From the NCBI GenBank assembly GCA_019321725.1, contig CM033120.1:1922001-1986000 (forward strand): DNA of 64,000 nt. The letters run 5' to 3'. Origin of the DNA: Paulownia fortunei. Lineage: Eukaryota > Streptophyta > Magnoliopsida > Lamiales > Paulowniaceae. Made by a program: the position numbers and the translations under genes. Below, piece by piece: positions 47,765 to 60,139 of this stretch; the stretch's first letter is position 1; every line of letters starts with the position of its first letter. The notes under the pieces were generated by a model, which saw only the letters and a program-made list of their open reading frames with translations, did no database searches and was not told the origin of the DNA.

Positions 47765-50700
47765 GTGATTCTGACGGGGACATTAGTATATGTACGTGGA
47801 TATTTGTTAGAAAATACGTACATTGAGTAATTTTGTTTAAAAATTCCTAATTGAAACTTTGATATTATCGAATACAGGATTTCTACGTTACCATAGTGCA
47901 ATATTAGTTATCAAACTTGAGACATCAAGATAATCTTATGCATAGTAGGTTATGCTTTGATTTATTTTTTGTTTCAGGTTTAATCACAAGAGAAATAATT
48001 TGGGTACAATTTAATTATATATGGAGGCTAATGATAGATCAACAAAGGATCTATCACATATATAGATGAATAAAAAAATCTCGTATGTTATTCACGATTC
48101 TTGACTTAGAAGTCTTTGACTAAGGTTGGATAAAAGTCAGAAAAAAGATTTTCTAATTTCATCATTATGTCAAGTAACTAGGAATGAATACATATTCATT
48201 TAGTTATTTGAGTTTTGATTAATAATTCAAAGGTTACGTCCAATAGGGATATTAGTTAATGGAAAGATTTGTTGGGTTCACACAGTCCTATAATATGTAA
48301 TGCAACGAAAATGTAAAAATTTTAATAACAACAAAACATTTGTGAAACAAAATATCCCCAAACCCATGCAATTGATCGAATAATGCATTTTATTCATTGG
48401 GTGGAAAAGTTTCAAAAACTCTATTTGAATTGCACTCTAGCGGATGTAGGGCGTTGAAATGATTCAAATCGTTATTTCACTGTGAACGAATCACAAAGTT
48501 TTTCAAATCAATCACCTTTGATTGAAATTAGTTCACTTTCAGGATTTCAATTGTTATCCTTCTAAAAGTATTTACATTTTAAATGTCTACTCGTAATTGA
48601 ATCCTATAATAGTGGTTTTTTAATTGGATAACTTTATTTTAAAACGACTTTATTTGAAATATAAATACACTAACAATTAGTGTTTTAAATATTTAAATTT
48701 ATATTTAATTTAATAATTGAATCAAGAGTTAAAAAGTTGGTGAACATCCTGGATGATTGAAAGGAAGAAAAGGGGACGAATTTCTCTTACATGAAGAACA
48801 CGATTTTTTTTCATGATGAGAGGGCTGAACGAGCGTTGAATTAGCAGCAGAAAATCTGAGGAGAAATCACCTAAAACTGTCCAAAAAAGTTTCCTAATAT
48901 AGTACCCTAAAGTCCATTCAATGAAGCACTCTCCTTTACTTCTTATCTGGAATTCAATTAATAAGTTTTGTTATGCTATATGGACATTCTTTTTTCCCAA
49001 GCGCACGTCTAACTGGTCTAGGCTAATTAATTAATTATATTATATTTTAATTAATTAAATTAGTTCATTTTATGTCAATTAATCAAATTAATTTAATACT
49101 TAAATTAATTTAAATTCTATTAATTAATTATAATAAATTCTAAACAAGAATTAGACTTATCTAAATTTATGAGTAACCTTTTAAATTTATCAATAAGGTA
49201 GTAATAGATTCACAACTCTTGCTACCTAATTGAACAAATTATTTATTTTCATTGATTAATTCTTTTGAAATTAATCTATTAATTCCAATAATCCATAAGT
49301 CATGAAAAAACATTTAATAAAATATATTTCAAATATGAATATTATATAAATATAATTTTTCTATCAACTAATCTCTCTTGAACTTAGAGTATAGATTATT
49401 AATTAAAACACTAATAGCTCTATAACAAAAATAAATAAAATCATAATTTAACTAATTTTTGAATCACTACTTGAAGAGAAGACGGAAAATTGACCAATAT
49501 CCTCCGTCTATTGAACAAATGTCTAGTTAAATGACAAAGCTCACGTGCCAAGCTCCAATCAACGTGGGTTATTGGCAGTGTTCTAAAATGTGTTCAATAT
49601 GTGGACAACAAAAAATTGGTTGCACGAAAAATCAGCCAAAATAATATACATACATACCATACATATACGTACACACACATATATATATATATATACACAT
49701 ATTTACAGTAAAATGCGATTAGGTTTTCAAATCACGAGGGCTGCTAAATCATGCTCCTGCGAGTGGGCGTGGCACATTTTTTCAATAGTCGGCACGTGTT
49801 CATCTGTCACTACCACTAAAGTCTAAACAAGACTCATATCAGCATTTCCCCTTCACCAACCCCAATAATCATTGAACCAACACCCCCACCCTCCAACTAC
49901 CCCTCCCCCCAACCCCAAGTTGGGTTTGAATAAAGTGGAAAAATTATACAATGAAAGTCAAATTTATTTGTTGCCAAAGAAAATTAAATTGGAGGAAAAG
50001 GAAAGTGAATGTTAATTGGAAAATGAAAATAATATTAAAAAAATGCACCACTTCATATTTTTTTGAGCAAATCGATTATATACATTATTATATCACAAAT
50101 ATTACTTATAAAAAGCTATATAGAAATTAATAATTAAAAACAATCTATAATCAATTAACAATCTCCGTTTGTTAAATATGGGATGTGTTTAAACATTGTT
50201 GTATATGTACGAGTATTATTCAAATTCTTACTAATTTTTTTTGAAAAAATCGACAAGAAATGCAAAGTTTGGGATATTCGCAACTTGATAGTTATGGGTG
50301 TAATTCGTTTATTAATGAAAAAATCAAAATCAAAAGGGCAATATTCCTATACATTTTTTATGGAATAAGATCAATTCATACAGAAGAAAATGCTATTGTG
50401 CTCATTATTTGACTTGTTTAATAGATGAATTATAATCATGATATATCTTTTAGATCAAAAATTGAATCGATTATCATAAGAAGAAATAGGCTACAAATTA
50501 GGATACATTCTGGGAAAATTAAAAGTTGAATCGATTATCAGAAAAAGAAATAGGCTACAAATTAGGATACATTCTGATAAAATTAAACTTTCATTGAAAA
50601 GAAACAAATAAAAAGCTTTCATAAAAAATTCATAAAATCGAGAAAGAAGCTTGCATTCGGTACATGACAGATTATGAATTCGTATCTGCATTCAATTTTC

Positions 50701-51670
50701 AGAAAAACCCCCAATTATGTCGCACTTTTCATTTTTGGAATGGAATAGGATCAAGATCAAATCTTATTCCATAATATTTACATGAGGTTCTCTTTAAAAC
50801 CAAAATAAAAAAAAGGGCAATATTCCTATACATTCTTTATTAATAGCAACTACTCCAAAAAAATAAATAAAAATGTATAATAATAAAATTCGAACCTAAA
50901 ATTTTAGAATCTTAAAATCTCAACTTCACCAGTTGACATATATATTGTTTGCCACTTCTTGTGTTTTTTTAACTTAGTATGCGGTAGGTTTTTCTCGGCA
51001 TGATGAGTGAAACCTTTTGTGGTAAAAAATTTCCTTATTGGTTTGATTTCATTATCAAACTCATTATATTCAAATGAACCTAAACATAGTGTTTGAATTA
51101 GTGCTTCAAAATAAGTATTACTTTTTTTTTTTATTAAGGCATCATATATATAAGCAATTGGCAACTTTAATGCGTGAAGGGGCCACTTTAAATTTTATTT
51201 AGAAAAGTTTTAGGAAAGTTTTAGTAATTTTTTTCTACATTACTCTTGGACATGTTAGAGGAATTAATAAATAATTAGGGTTTTAAAATAGAACATTTTT
51301 TTCTATTTTTCTTTTTCAGATTTTGGCAAAACTAACTTTTTCAATTTTTATATAATTTTTGTGCATTTTAAAATGGTATGAGTTAAACAAAAAAAAAAAC
51401 TTGATTTTTGAAGTTCACAAACCAAATCAATGTTAAAATTAAAACAAATAAATGAAATTAGAAAAAGAAAAAGAAAAAGCAACTGCAATAAAAAAATTAA
51501 ATAAGTATTGATAAAACAAATTATTTTAATTTAACAAAAAAATAAATTTACTTTGACTAAATTAAATCTTTTAATTATTTGAATAAAACTTTAACCTACT
51601 CAAAATAAAATAATTAATTGGTTTTACTTAAAATTAAGTGTTAAAATAACATTTTCTTAAATAAATCAAA
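47765..51670. other. Spacer of the large inverted duplication
   Basis: This 3.9 kb is present once between the two arms. No gene was supported. It contains G-box/ABRE-like ACGTG motifs at 49542-49547, 49562-49566 and 49793-49798, C-rich sequence at 49880-49920, and a local duplication at 50462-50589. Copia-LTR-like composition is seen near 49020-49400, but no boundaries were found. Confidence 0.45.
50462..50589. repeat. 64-bp tandem duplication
   Basis: TTGAATCGATTATC, then AAGAAATAGGCTACAAATTA and GGATACATTCTG occur twice with a 64-bp offset and few differences. A second phrase, AAAAGGGCAATATTCCTATA, brackets the area at about 50333 and 50813. Confidence 0.85.
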
Positions 51671-52308
51671 ATATTCTTTACTGTATTGTGAAGTTCAAAA
51701 CGTTAAACCTAATATTGATACCATAAAAATTTAAAATTGTTTAATTTAAAGCATGAATTGAAAAATTAAGAAAAAATTATATCCAGTAGACACACCTTAT
51801 TAATTTCTTAGTCTAAAAATAAGTAAATCTTTATGGTGAAAGCAAAAAAGTTCAACCGCTTCGCTTTTTTAAATAAAAAGTTGGTCTAACGAATTTTTGA
51901 TTGCCAGTTCATGCACTTTAAGTAATTACACAAGCTTCCGAATCAAGCCTTGTGCCTATCTCTCACGGCGATTGATATATAGGAATTAAATTAGAAATGA
52001 ATGAAATGAAATTAAAAATGAAATGATGAAATGAAATTAAAAATGAAATGATGAAATAAAATAATAAATAAAAAAGAATGATATGAGTATAATATTTTTT
52101 TATGTTTGGCATGTACAGAAAATGAAGAAGGAATGAAATCAACATTACTTACTTAATTTCATTCCCATAATTGGTAATTAAAAACGAATAATAGGAATAA
52201 AATAAAATTATATTTGATAACGAAATTATCCTTTGGTAGAAAAGTTTTAGAATAAAATTATTATTTGATATATTGTGTATAGTGGGTTTATTATGAGTTT
52301 AGTCGGTG

Positions 52309-52340
<32 letters not shown>

Positions 52341-52368
<28 letters not shown>
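52341..52368. repeat. (GATA)7 microsatellite
   Basis: Seven perfect GATA units follow a TA run. The matching place in the left arm (about 47176-47190) has only a short TA run. Confidence 0.95.
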
Positions 52369-52369
<1 letters not shown>

Positions 52370-52515
52370 AATCTCACACTAATATTAATTTTTGTTTATT
52401 AAAAAAACCAACACATAAAATTATTTTATATTTTTTTTATTGACGGATTGAGATAAAGAGTTGAAGAAAACAATGTAAAAAAATAAAATATGTTCTTATA
52501 TTAGTTCAAATTTAT

Positions 52516-53088
52516 TAAGGATACAATGGGTTCGAGTAAAACACAAACCGCCCGAAATCGCTTTGCTTGGGGCATGCTTTTAAACCACACATTGATCTCG
52601 AGAAGTCTCAAATTTTAGTTTTAAGACCTGAACTCGGTCTTGAACTTATTCCTTAAAACCTTGTATATATTTTTTTTATTTATTATGTATGTATTTATGT
52701 GATGTATATTTATATATATATATATATGAAAAAAATATAATTTATATATACTTATAAAAATATAAATATAATATTCTTATAAATTAAAATAGTAATATAA
52801 AATTAATAATTAGTTAAATATATAAAAGTAACAAGTATATTTGAATTTTTTAATTTTTTTAAAAATTGAAGTTTGTACATATAAGTTAAATAATTATTTA
52901 TTTGTTGATAATATCATTTTTTTCATATTTAAAAAGTCATGGTGATATTATTTTTTAAATTATATATCATGTCTAATAGGTTCAACCCAAACTTTAAGGT
53001 TTGAGGCGAGTTTGGGTTCGCATCTACAAAAATCTTGGGGGGTTGGATTTTGGCAAATCCGCCCTGACTCGATCCATTATTATTCCTA
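52516..53088. mobile_element. hAT-like non-autonomous element (right arm copy)
   Basis: Inverted copy of 46432-47022 with the same terminal repeats. It was carried along by the inverted duplication rather than inserted separately, because the flanking sequence matches too. Confidence 0.6.
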
Positions 53089-53409
53089 AATTTTGTAAAA
53101 CATATTTGTTTAGTATAGAAGGATAATTTTATCAAAAATAAATATAGGTTCATTTCTAACTGATTGAGAATGATTAAATCCACGGGAGGGGGAATGAACC
53201 CTTACTTTTAAGAATGGTGATTCATTTAGGAATAATTTTTTCTAATACTAAATTATACCAATAATGTGTTTAGGAATAGATTTGGAAATGTACATTCCAT
53301 TATCACTCTATTCATACCAATTATGCCAGTAATAGTTAGTACTAATAGCATATAGTATAGAGTAGGGTGGGTCTCGGCTCGGGCAATACGAGTTTGGGTA
53401 GTTTGGATC

Positions 53410-55044
53410 AACTGGTGGATTCGTGGTGTATAACAACGCTTCAAAAAATAGTTTGGATGTTGTTTTTCATACAAAATGGGAAGGTTATTGCCTATGCTTC
53501 AAGGTAAGTGAAGGAGAATGAAAAAAATTACCCAACTCATGATTTAGAACTTGCTGGTGTGGTTTTTGCTTTGAAAATCTGGAGACATTATTTGTATGGT
53601 GAGAAATATAAGATTTACACAGATGACAAAAGTTTGAAGTACTTGTTTACCTAAAAGGAACTAAATATGAAACAACGGACATGGTTAGAACTTGTAAATG
53701 ATTATGACTGCATAACCAACTATCATCCTGGTAAAGTGAATATAGTTGCAGATGCATTGAATAGAAAATCCACATCTTCTTATTTTCTCATACAAAAGTC
53801 AATATTACTGGATTCGCATAAATTAGAATTTGAAATTGTACCTAAATAGAAAAAGTGTTCACTGTCAGCCTTAATGTTGAAACATATATTTCAAGATAAA
53901 ATTAAAGATGGCCAAAAAGTGGATATGCATTTGTATAGATTGAAAAGAAAGATTGATGCTGGAAGGAAGCCAGACTTCTCTGTTATTGATGATGGAATTA
54001 TTCGATGTAAAGGGAGACTGTACATGCCATCTGACAAGGTCATGAAATGAGACATTTTAGAAGAAGTTCATACTACTCCTTACTTGGTACACCCAGGTAG
54101 CAAAAAAATGTATAAAAACTTACAACATCATTATTGATGACCTAAAATGAAAAGAGATCATGTAGAATTTGTGGCTAAATGTCTAACTTATCAACAAGTT
54201 AAGATTGAATATCAAAGACCAGCAAAGCTGCTGAAGCTTTTGTTGATTCCAGAGTGAAAATGAGAGCATATTACAATAGACTTTGTGCTTGGATCACCTA
54301 GAACTCAAAAGGGGTATAATTCTATATGAGTGATTGTTGATAGATTAACTAAATTAGTCCATTTTCTTCCAGTGAAATCCACATATAATATGGACCAGTA
54401 TGTTCAACAATATATTAAAGTGATAATCAGGTTATATGGAGTGTCAAATTCAATAGTGTATGATAGAGATCCTAAGTTTACATCAATATTTTGGAAGAGC
54501 TTACACAGTGCTATGGGAACGAAACTTGCATTTGGTGCAACATTTCATCCACAAAGTGATGGACAATTAGAGAGGGTTATCATATATTAGAGGATTTGTT
54601 AAGAGCTTGTGTGTTAGATTTTCAAGGGAGTTGGGATGTGAAGCTTCCATTAGTGGAGTTTACTTATAATAATAGTTACCAATCAACAATTTGAATGGAA
54701 TCATATGAAGTATTATATGGAAGGAAATGTAGATCTTCACTCATTGGGATGAAATTGGAGAACAAAGCCTACTTGGTCTAGAAATAGTTCAATATATCGC
54801 TAAGGTAGTGGAGAAGATATGAAAAAGAATGAAGATCGCACAAAGTAGACAAAAAAGTTATGCAAATACATGGAGAAAAGATTTAGAGTTTGCAGTTGGG
54901 GATCATGTGTTCTTAAAAGTAGTTCTCATGAAAGGTGTCATGAGATTTGGAAAAAAAGAAAAACTCAGCCCAAGGTATGTTGGCCCATTCGAGATTCTCA
55001 AAAAAGTTGGTAATAAAACTTATAAATTGACCTTACCTCCGTAA
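53410..55044 (+). pseudogene. Gypsy pol remnant: RNase H and integrase (right copy)
   Basis: Same domains as 44145-46090 but on the plus strand: [54 protein letters not shown], then integrase with IDFVLGSPRTQKG (first catalytic Asp), SIVYDRDPKFTS (second) and [10 protein letters not shown] (Glu), and LSPRYVGPFEILKKVGNKTY. It stops abruptly after KLTLPP at 55044, where the chromodomain should begin. The integrase triad is visible, but stops break the frame. Confidence 0.85.
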
Positions 55045-55047
55045 ATA

Positions 55048-56293
55048 ATTATTCTTTTGGTTCAAATCTCCACTACACCGAAAGCGCCACATGAAATCAA
55101 AAGGTTTTCAACAAAGGTTGTAATGGGACCAAGGATAGTGATGTGGCTAAGAATAAAAGGATGGGATACAACAAAGGTTCTAAAAACTTCATGGGATTAG
55201 AAACATAAAGTTTATCAATGAAAAACTCTCATACTCCACGAATTTCAATATCGGGGCCTATTGGTATTGAATTGGATCCCTCTTCATCATTTTTATTGAT
55301 TTTGCAACATCCTATTTTTAGTTACAACTCCTAATATTATAACACTTTGCATTTTTTTAGAAGAGAAACTCTCTCATACGTATTTTCTATTCCAATCAAA
55401 ATTTCTTTCGCAAGCTCAGCTTGTTCTCTTAAACTCCAAATTATTTTTAAAACAATGGTAGGATAATAGTGTATTTAAATTAGGTAAGAAGATATGGTCA
55501 CCAAAAAAATATTTGTTTATTGAAAGGCTCAAAGTGTCTCACTATCGGAGATGTTCTCTTAGAACGTCATATAGGAAACAAACTGATTTAGCCATAGTGC
55601 TAGAAAGCTTAATGCCTTAATCATTTTTCAAGTGATGTTCAATCAGTCGTTCACTTTGACATACCAAAAGAAAAAGTTCTAGCACTCAACCCCTACATGT
55701 CGAAAATCCAAGTGATGATTAAAATGAGGGCATAAGAACTACCTATCTTGACATGTTTGTCTCCACACCGAATAATAATTTATTTGTGTAAAAAGATTTG
55801 AGTATAATTATTACAAAAATATATTAACCAAAAAACAACATTAAAGTCCAAAACAACACCCATCATCAATTAAACCACATTATTCGTACTTAATTTTAAT
55901 CATTGAAGTTGAAAGAACATCTAAGTCTAAAAAAATTTACAATTCACAAACTTTTATTAAAAACTTCACAAACTTGCCATATTATGTAAAAAAAATAGGG
56001 GTAGGTGTCAAAATTGTTAAAGTTACGCTTTACTCTGCCAACTTTTTTTATGGTTTCAATGGACCTAAAAGAAAATAAGCTTGAATTTTTTTTCTTTAAA
56101 AAAAATTAAAAATACACACATTGAACACATAAGATATGATATCAACAATCTCCTTCCCCAACCTAATCGAGACATTGTCCTCAATATCGAAGATAGATAA
56201 GAAAGTAGAGTCTCAAATATATTATCTAAAATGTGATATTGAAAAATAAAGTTGAAACAACACAATATATACACTATTAATTGAAACCATTAA
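55048..56293 (-). repeat. Repeat flank of the LTR, right copy (Athila-like non-coding)
   Basis: Direct repeat of 40568-41816. In a simple inverted duplication this block would lie at the far right and read the other way, so its position here marks a secondary inversion. Confidence 0.6.
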
Positions 56294-58631
56294 TATAACA
56301 CCCTTTAACCTAATTGCAGAACCCCAAATAAGCTGATACAGTTAAATCAAAAAAATGTTAACCTTTTATCTTTACTAGAGTTATGGTTTTAATAAAAGTT
56401 CCCTTTTTTTGGTTATAAGAGAAAAGAACTTGAATTCATTTGTTGTTTTATTTCATTTTAATCACACCATTTACATAAATCAAAACTGAGTACATGATGT
56501 TATTATCTCATTTATAATTTAACACATATGTTTACAAAACTATAACAAAACGACTTATTTAAAAACAAAAATAGAGTTTTCAAAATAGGCTACAAAAATT
56601 GCTCAAAGCATGGTATATGGACAAATCTCTGCCCGACCGCTCTAGAAACTCAGTCAACCTCTAAACCTGTATATTTTCACTGCATCACAAAAATCTAATG
56701 AGCTAAAGATTCAATAAGATGAAATTGATGCAATAACAAATATAGTACATACAAATCTCATAAATCATTAAATGCATCATTCAATTCAATAACTTTCTTT
56801 CATAAATCATTCTTTCGGGCTCTTGAAGTGTGGTTCTTAACTGATAGCGATAGGTCGTAATTTTCGAAACATGTTCATAATGATTGGGTAATAAGAGAAA
56901 TAATATGGGGTTTCCATACTTGGTCTTTCAACCTCAGGTATTAGTCGTATTCTTTCTCATTCATTGTGGTTTCCTATCTCGATTTTTCAACTTCAAGTAT
57001 TTGCCACTTTTGTTGGGTCCAATTCCTCCCGCGTCCCTTGCCTACCTGACCATCAATCAAGTACCATACTTCATTTTCAAAAATCTCATTATATTCTTGA
57101 TAGTATCATACTGCATGAACCATGAATGCATCGAACAATACATCATTTGACAAATAATGACAACCACATTTAAACATGAACAACACTATATGATTCTTAT
57201 GATACAACAAATATAAGTTTCAACTTACCTCAAGTCCGCTTTGTGCTAAGTGAAAATGTCAGTCTCTTTAGAAGATAGGATGTGTTAAAAGCCTAACATA
57301 ATCAAATCACGTACCTTTCAATATCCTTTTAATAAATCACATAATCTATTCTAATTAAAATCATATACAATTTTCAATCTTTTGTAAATAATTTCATATC
57401 AATTATATGACCTAAAAAATAATGCATGCTTCCATATTTACTACTAATTCAAGATATTAAACATTAGGAAAGCCATTAAATCACTAATAATTCAAATATA
57501 AATATTAGGGCAGCCCCCAAAACTTGAACCCTATCCAAATTAACATGACATAAACTTGATTCTAACTTAAATTGATTCTAACCATCAATTAAGTAAATTA
57601 TTTGCTATTGTTCACAATCATTCATAGGCACTTCCAAATACAATATAAGTATTATAAGATCAATAAAAATAAGTAAATTAAGCATCTTTCCATAAGGCTA
57701 TCAGTTTTTGCTAGAAACTAACTTAACTAGGTTGGTTTTGGTTTCAAGTCTATCCCACTTGAGTTTTCAATCATACAAAAAGATGGTAAACATTTAACCA
57801 TCCAAGATACTATAAATTTATTATAAGAAATATTAAAAAAAATATGCCTTGATTAGATTGGAATTAAACTTCAAAATCAATAGTTTTGAAGCTTAAAAGA
57901 GTAGAAACTTGTTTCAGTTTGTGTTCTATAGATTTTTATAGATTGAATTCAATTTTTTGTGAGCATGAGAGTTTAGAAATTTGGGAGAAACTTTGGAAAA
58001 GAAGGGTTGGTCGTTTTTTAGGAGCTTTCACAAGAAAATATGGATAGAAATGATTTATTTGGCATTTCAAAGAGAAGAAAGTAGAGGGTGATGATTGGTT
58101 GACTTGTGTTTGGTATCTTCTCATATCAAGAGCCACATTTTTGGCCTAGGGAGATGACAAGAATTGATACTTTGATGTTATAATAAAGTATAATGCAGTT
58201 TAGAATGATTTCATACAACTTAGTCAATTTACCAATCAAATTGCCAAATTTTGCATACTTTTAGTTCTTAGCCAAATGTAACATATTTCAAACAGATATT
58301 TAAGCAAACAATAACTATAAAATGTAACTAGTATGGAGTAATACAAACAATTCATTTCATGACCATTCAACACACCAATTTTTCTTAACAAAGATACTCA
58401 GCTTTTCACTGCAAAAAATACTTAAGAAATATGTTAAATCAAGAAACAAAAATTTGATCCCATATTTCATATACTAATGCATGTTAAAGCATAATGGGAG
58501 TATAAATAAGAATTATTCATATCCGTGCAATCATGCTATTTTTATGTCATAATTCGATAATGCATATTGGTTAGATACATATTCATATTCTTGTTTATTA
58601 TTGTCGATGTAGAAGATAATTGAGCATTACA
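56294..58631 (-). repeat. Gypsy LTR, right copy
   Basis: About 2338 bp, a direct repeat of 41817-44144. It starts TGTAATGCTC on the minus strand at 58631 after a purine-rich tract; its far end reads TTATA instead of TTACA, so the CA end is mutated. Confidence 0.75.
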
Positions 58632-58927
58632 ATCCTTCTTTCTTTATAAAAAATTCATCCTCAAAATTTGGAGTAGTAAATAATTACGGTTACTTGCTCT
58701 GGATTTTTTCTTCTCTTTCCTATGTAGTCTCTTCCACAAAATGATTCTTATACAATACTTTAACAAGTCGAATCTTTTTTATTCTCAACTCTTTTTCCTT
58801 CTAATCCAGAATTTGCACTAATTTTTCTTCAAAAGCTAAATTAGAAGTCAATTCTAATGGTTCATAACTCAATACATGAGAGGGCTTTGAAATGTACTTA
58901 CTCAATATAGACATATGAAAAACATTG
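58632..58927 (-). pseudogene. Gypsy pol chromodomain end (right copy), detached
   Basis: Minus-strand translation reads HNVFHMSILSKYISKPSHVL then LELTSNLAFEEKLVQILD, the piece missing from the plus-strand pol that ends at 55044. It stops at 58927, where copia gag sequence starts. It therefore belongs to the flipped block 55048-58927. Confidence 0.8.
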
Positions 58928-59936
58928 TGCTCAAGTTTATTGCCCTTAATATTTCTGGCAATAATTATTTGGTATGGACTCTTGATGCTGAGATCCATCC
59001 CGATGTTATGAACCTTAGAGAAACACTAAAAAAAAGAAATAAAGCATCCTTACAGGATCACGCAAAGGTAATGATATTCCTTCGTCATCATCTCCATAAG
59101 GGATTAAAAACTAAATATTTGACAGTGAAAGATGCATATGTCCTTTGGAAAAATTTGAAAGAAATGTATGACCATTAAAAGACAATAATGGTTTCTAAAA
59201 TTCGCTATGATTGAATGCATTTGCAATTACAAGATTTTAAAAGTGTAAGCGAGTATAATTCGACAATGTTTAAAATCACTTCTTAGTTAAAGTTATGTGG
59301 ATAAAGTGTTATTAATGAAGACATGTTAGAAAAGATATTTTCTACTTTTCATGCCTCTAATATGCTCCTGCAACAATAGTATCGAGAGTGAGGTTTGAAG
59401 AAATATTCTGAATTGTTATCATGTCTTCTTGTTGCCGGACAAAATAAAGTATTATTGATGAAAAATCATCAATTCCACCCAACTGGATCAACGTCATTCC
59501 CTGAAGTGAATGTTGTGATTGTTAATGATTTTGGGCATAGTCGATATCAAGGACGCAGTTGTGGACGAGGTCATAGTCGTGGTCGTGGTCATGGTTGAAG
59601 TTATTATAATAAAAAAAATGAATAATGAGCCAAAATAAGAAGAAAATGGATTTGAAAATAAAACTACCAAGACTAATGAAAGTAATCGTCATAGATATGG
59701 CATGAAAGGACATTGGAGATATACTTGTCGTATGTCTAAGCATCTTGTTGATCTATATCAGGCTTCACTGAAAGAAAATGGAAAAGGTGTGGAGACAAAC
59801 CTTATTGAACATTATACTCCAATAGATTTTACGCAGTTGGATGTTGCGGATTTCTTTGAGAATCCTAATGGGAACTTTGAAAATTTGAATGACGATGGAA
59901 ATTTCAATATGGTTTGAAGGGATGTCCCTACAATAA
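58928..59936 (+). pseudogene. Copia gag remnant
   Basis: FIALNISGNNYLVWTLDAEI, MIFLRHHLHKGLKTKYLTVK and DAYVLWKNLKEMYDH mark the gag core. A later frame reads YGMKGHWRYTCRMSKHLVDL, the zinc knuckle region. The first two cysteines of the knuckle appear replaced (HRYG in place of a CxxCG pattern). Arg/Gly-rich repeats (GRGHSRGRGHG) lie before it at about 59550-59598, as in related elements. Confidence 0.8.
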
Positions 59937-60139
59937 GTTATCCCAAATATATTATTTTTTGTGTATTTTTTTTTAGTATATGCTTTGAGATCTTGAGTGT
60001 GATTTTTGGTGTGTCCTATTTTCTATGTAATTTGGAATTTTTTTAGTAAGTTTTTCCTATATTTTGATAATAAATAAAGAAATATATTTAGTATTTAGTT
60101 CTCAATATTTTTTTTTCATAATTATTTTCATGAAGAAAT

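Larger units (their letters stand above)
51671..53409. repeat. Inverted arm made of nested small transposons (right)
   Basis: Reverse complement of 46091-47764 with scattered differences. One clear difference is a (TA)n(GATA)7 microsatellite at about 52313-52368, expanded only in this arm. Confidence 0.75.

Noticed and set aside
41817..58631. The two 2.3-kb LTRs as the 5' and 3' LTRs of one minus-strand element
   Set aside because: Both are flanked on both sides by the same sequences, and the right one lacks a primer-binding site on its internal side. They are therefore copies of one LTR made by segmental duplication.
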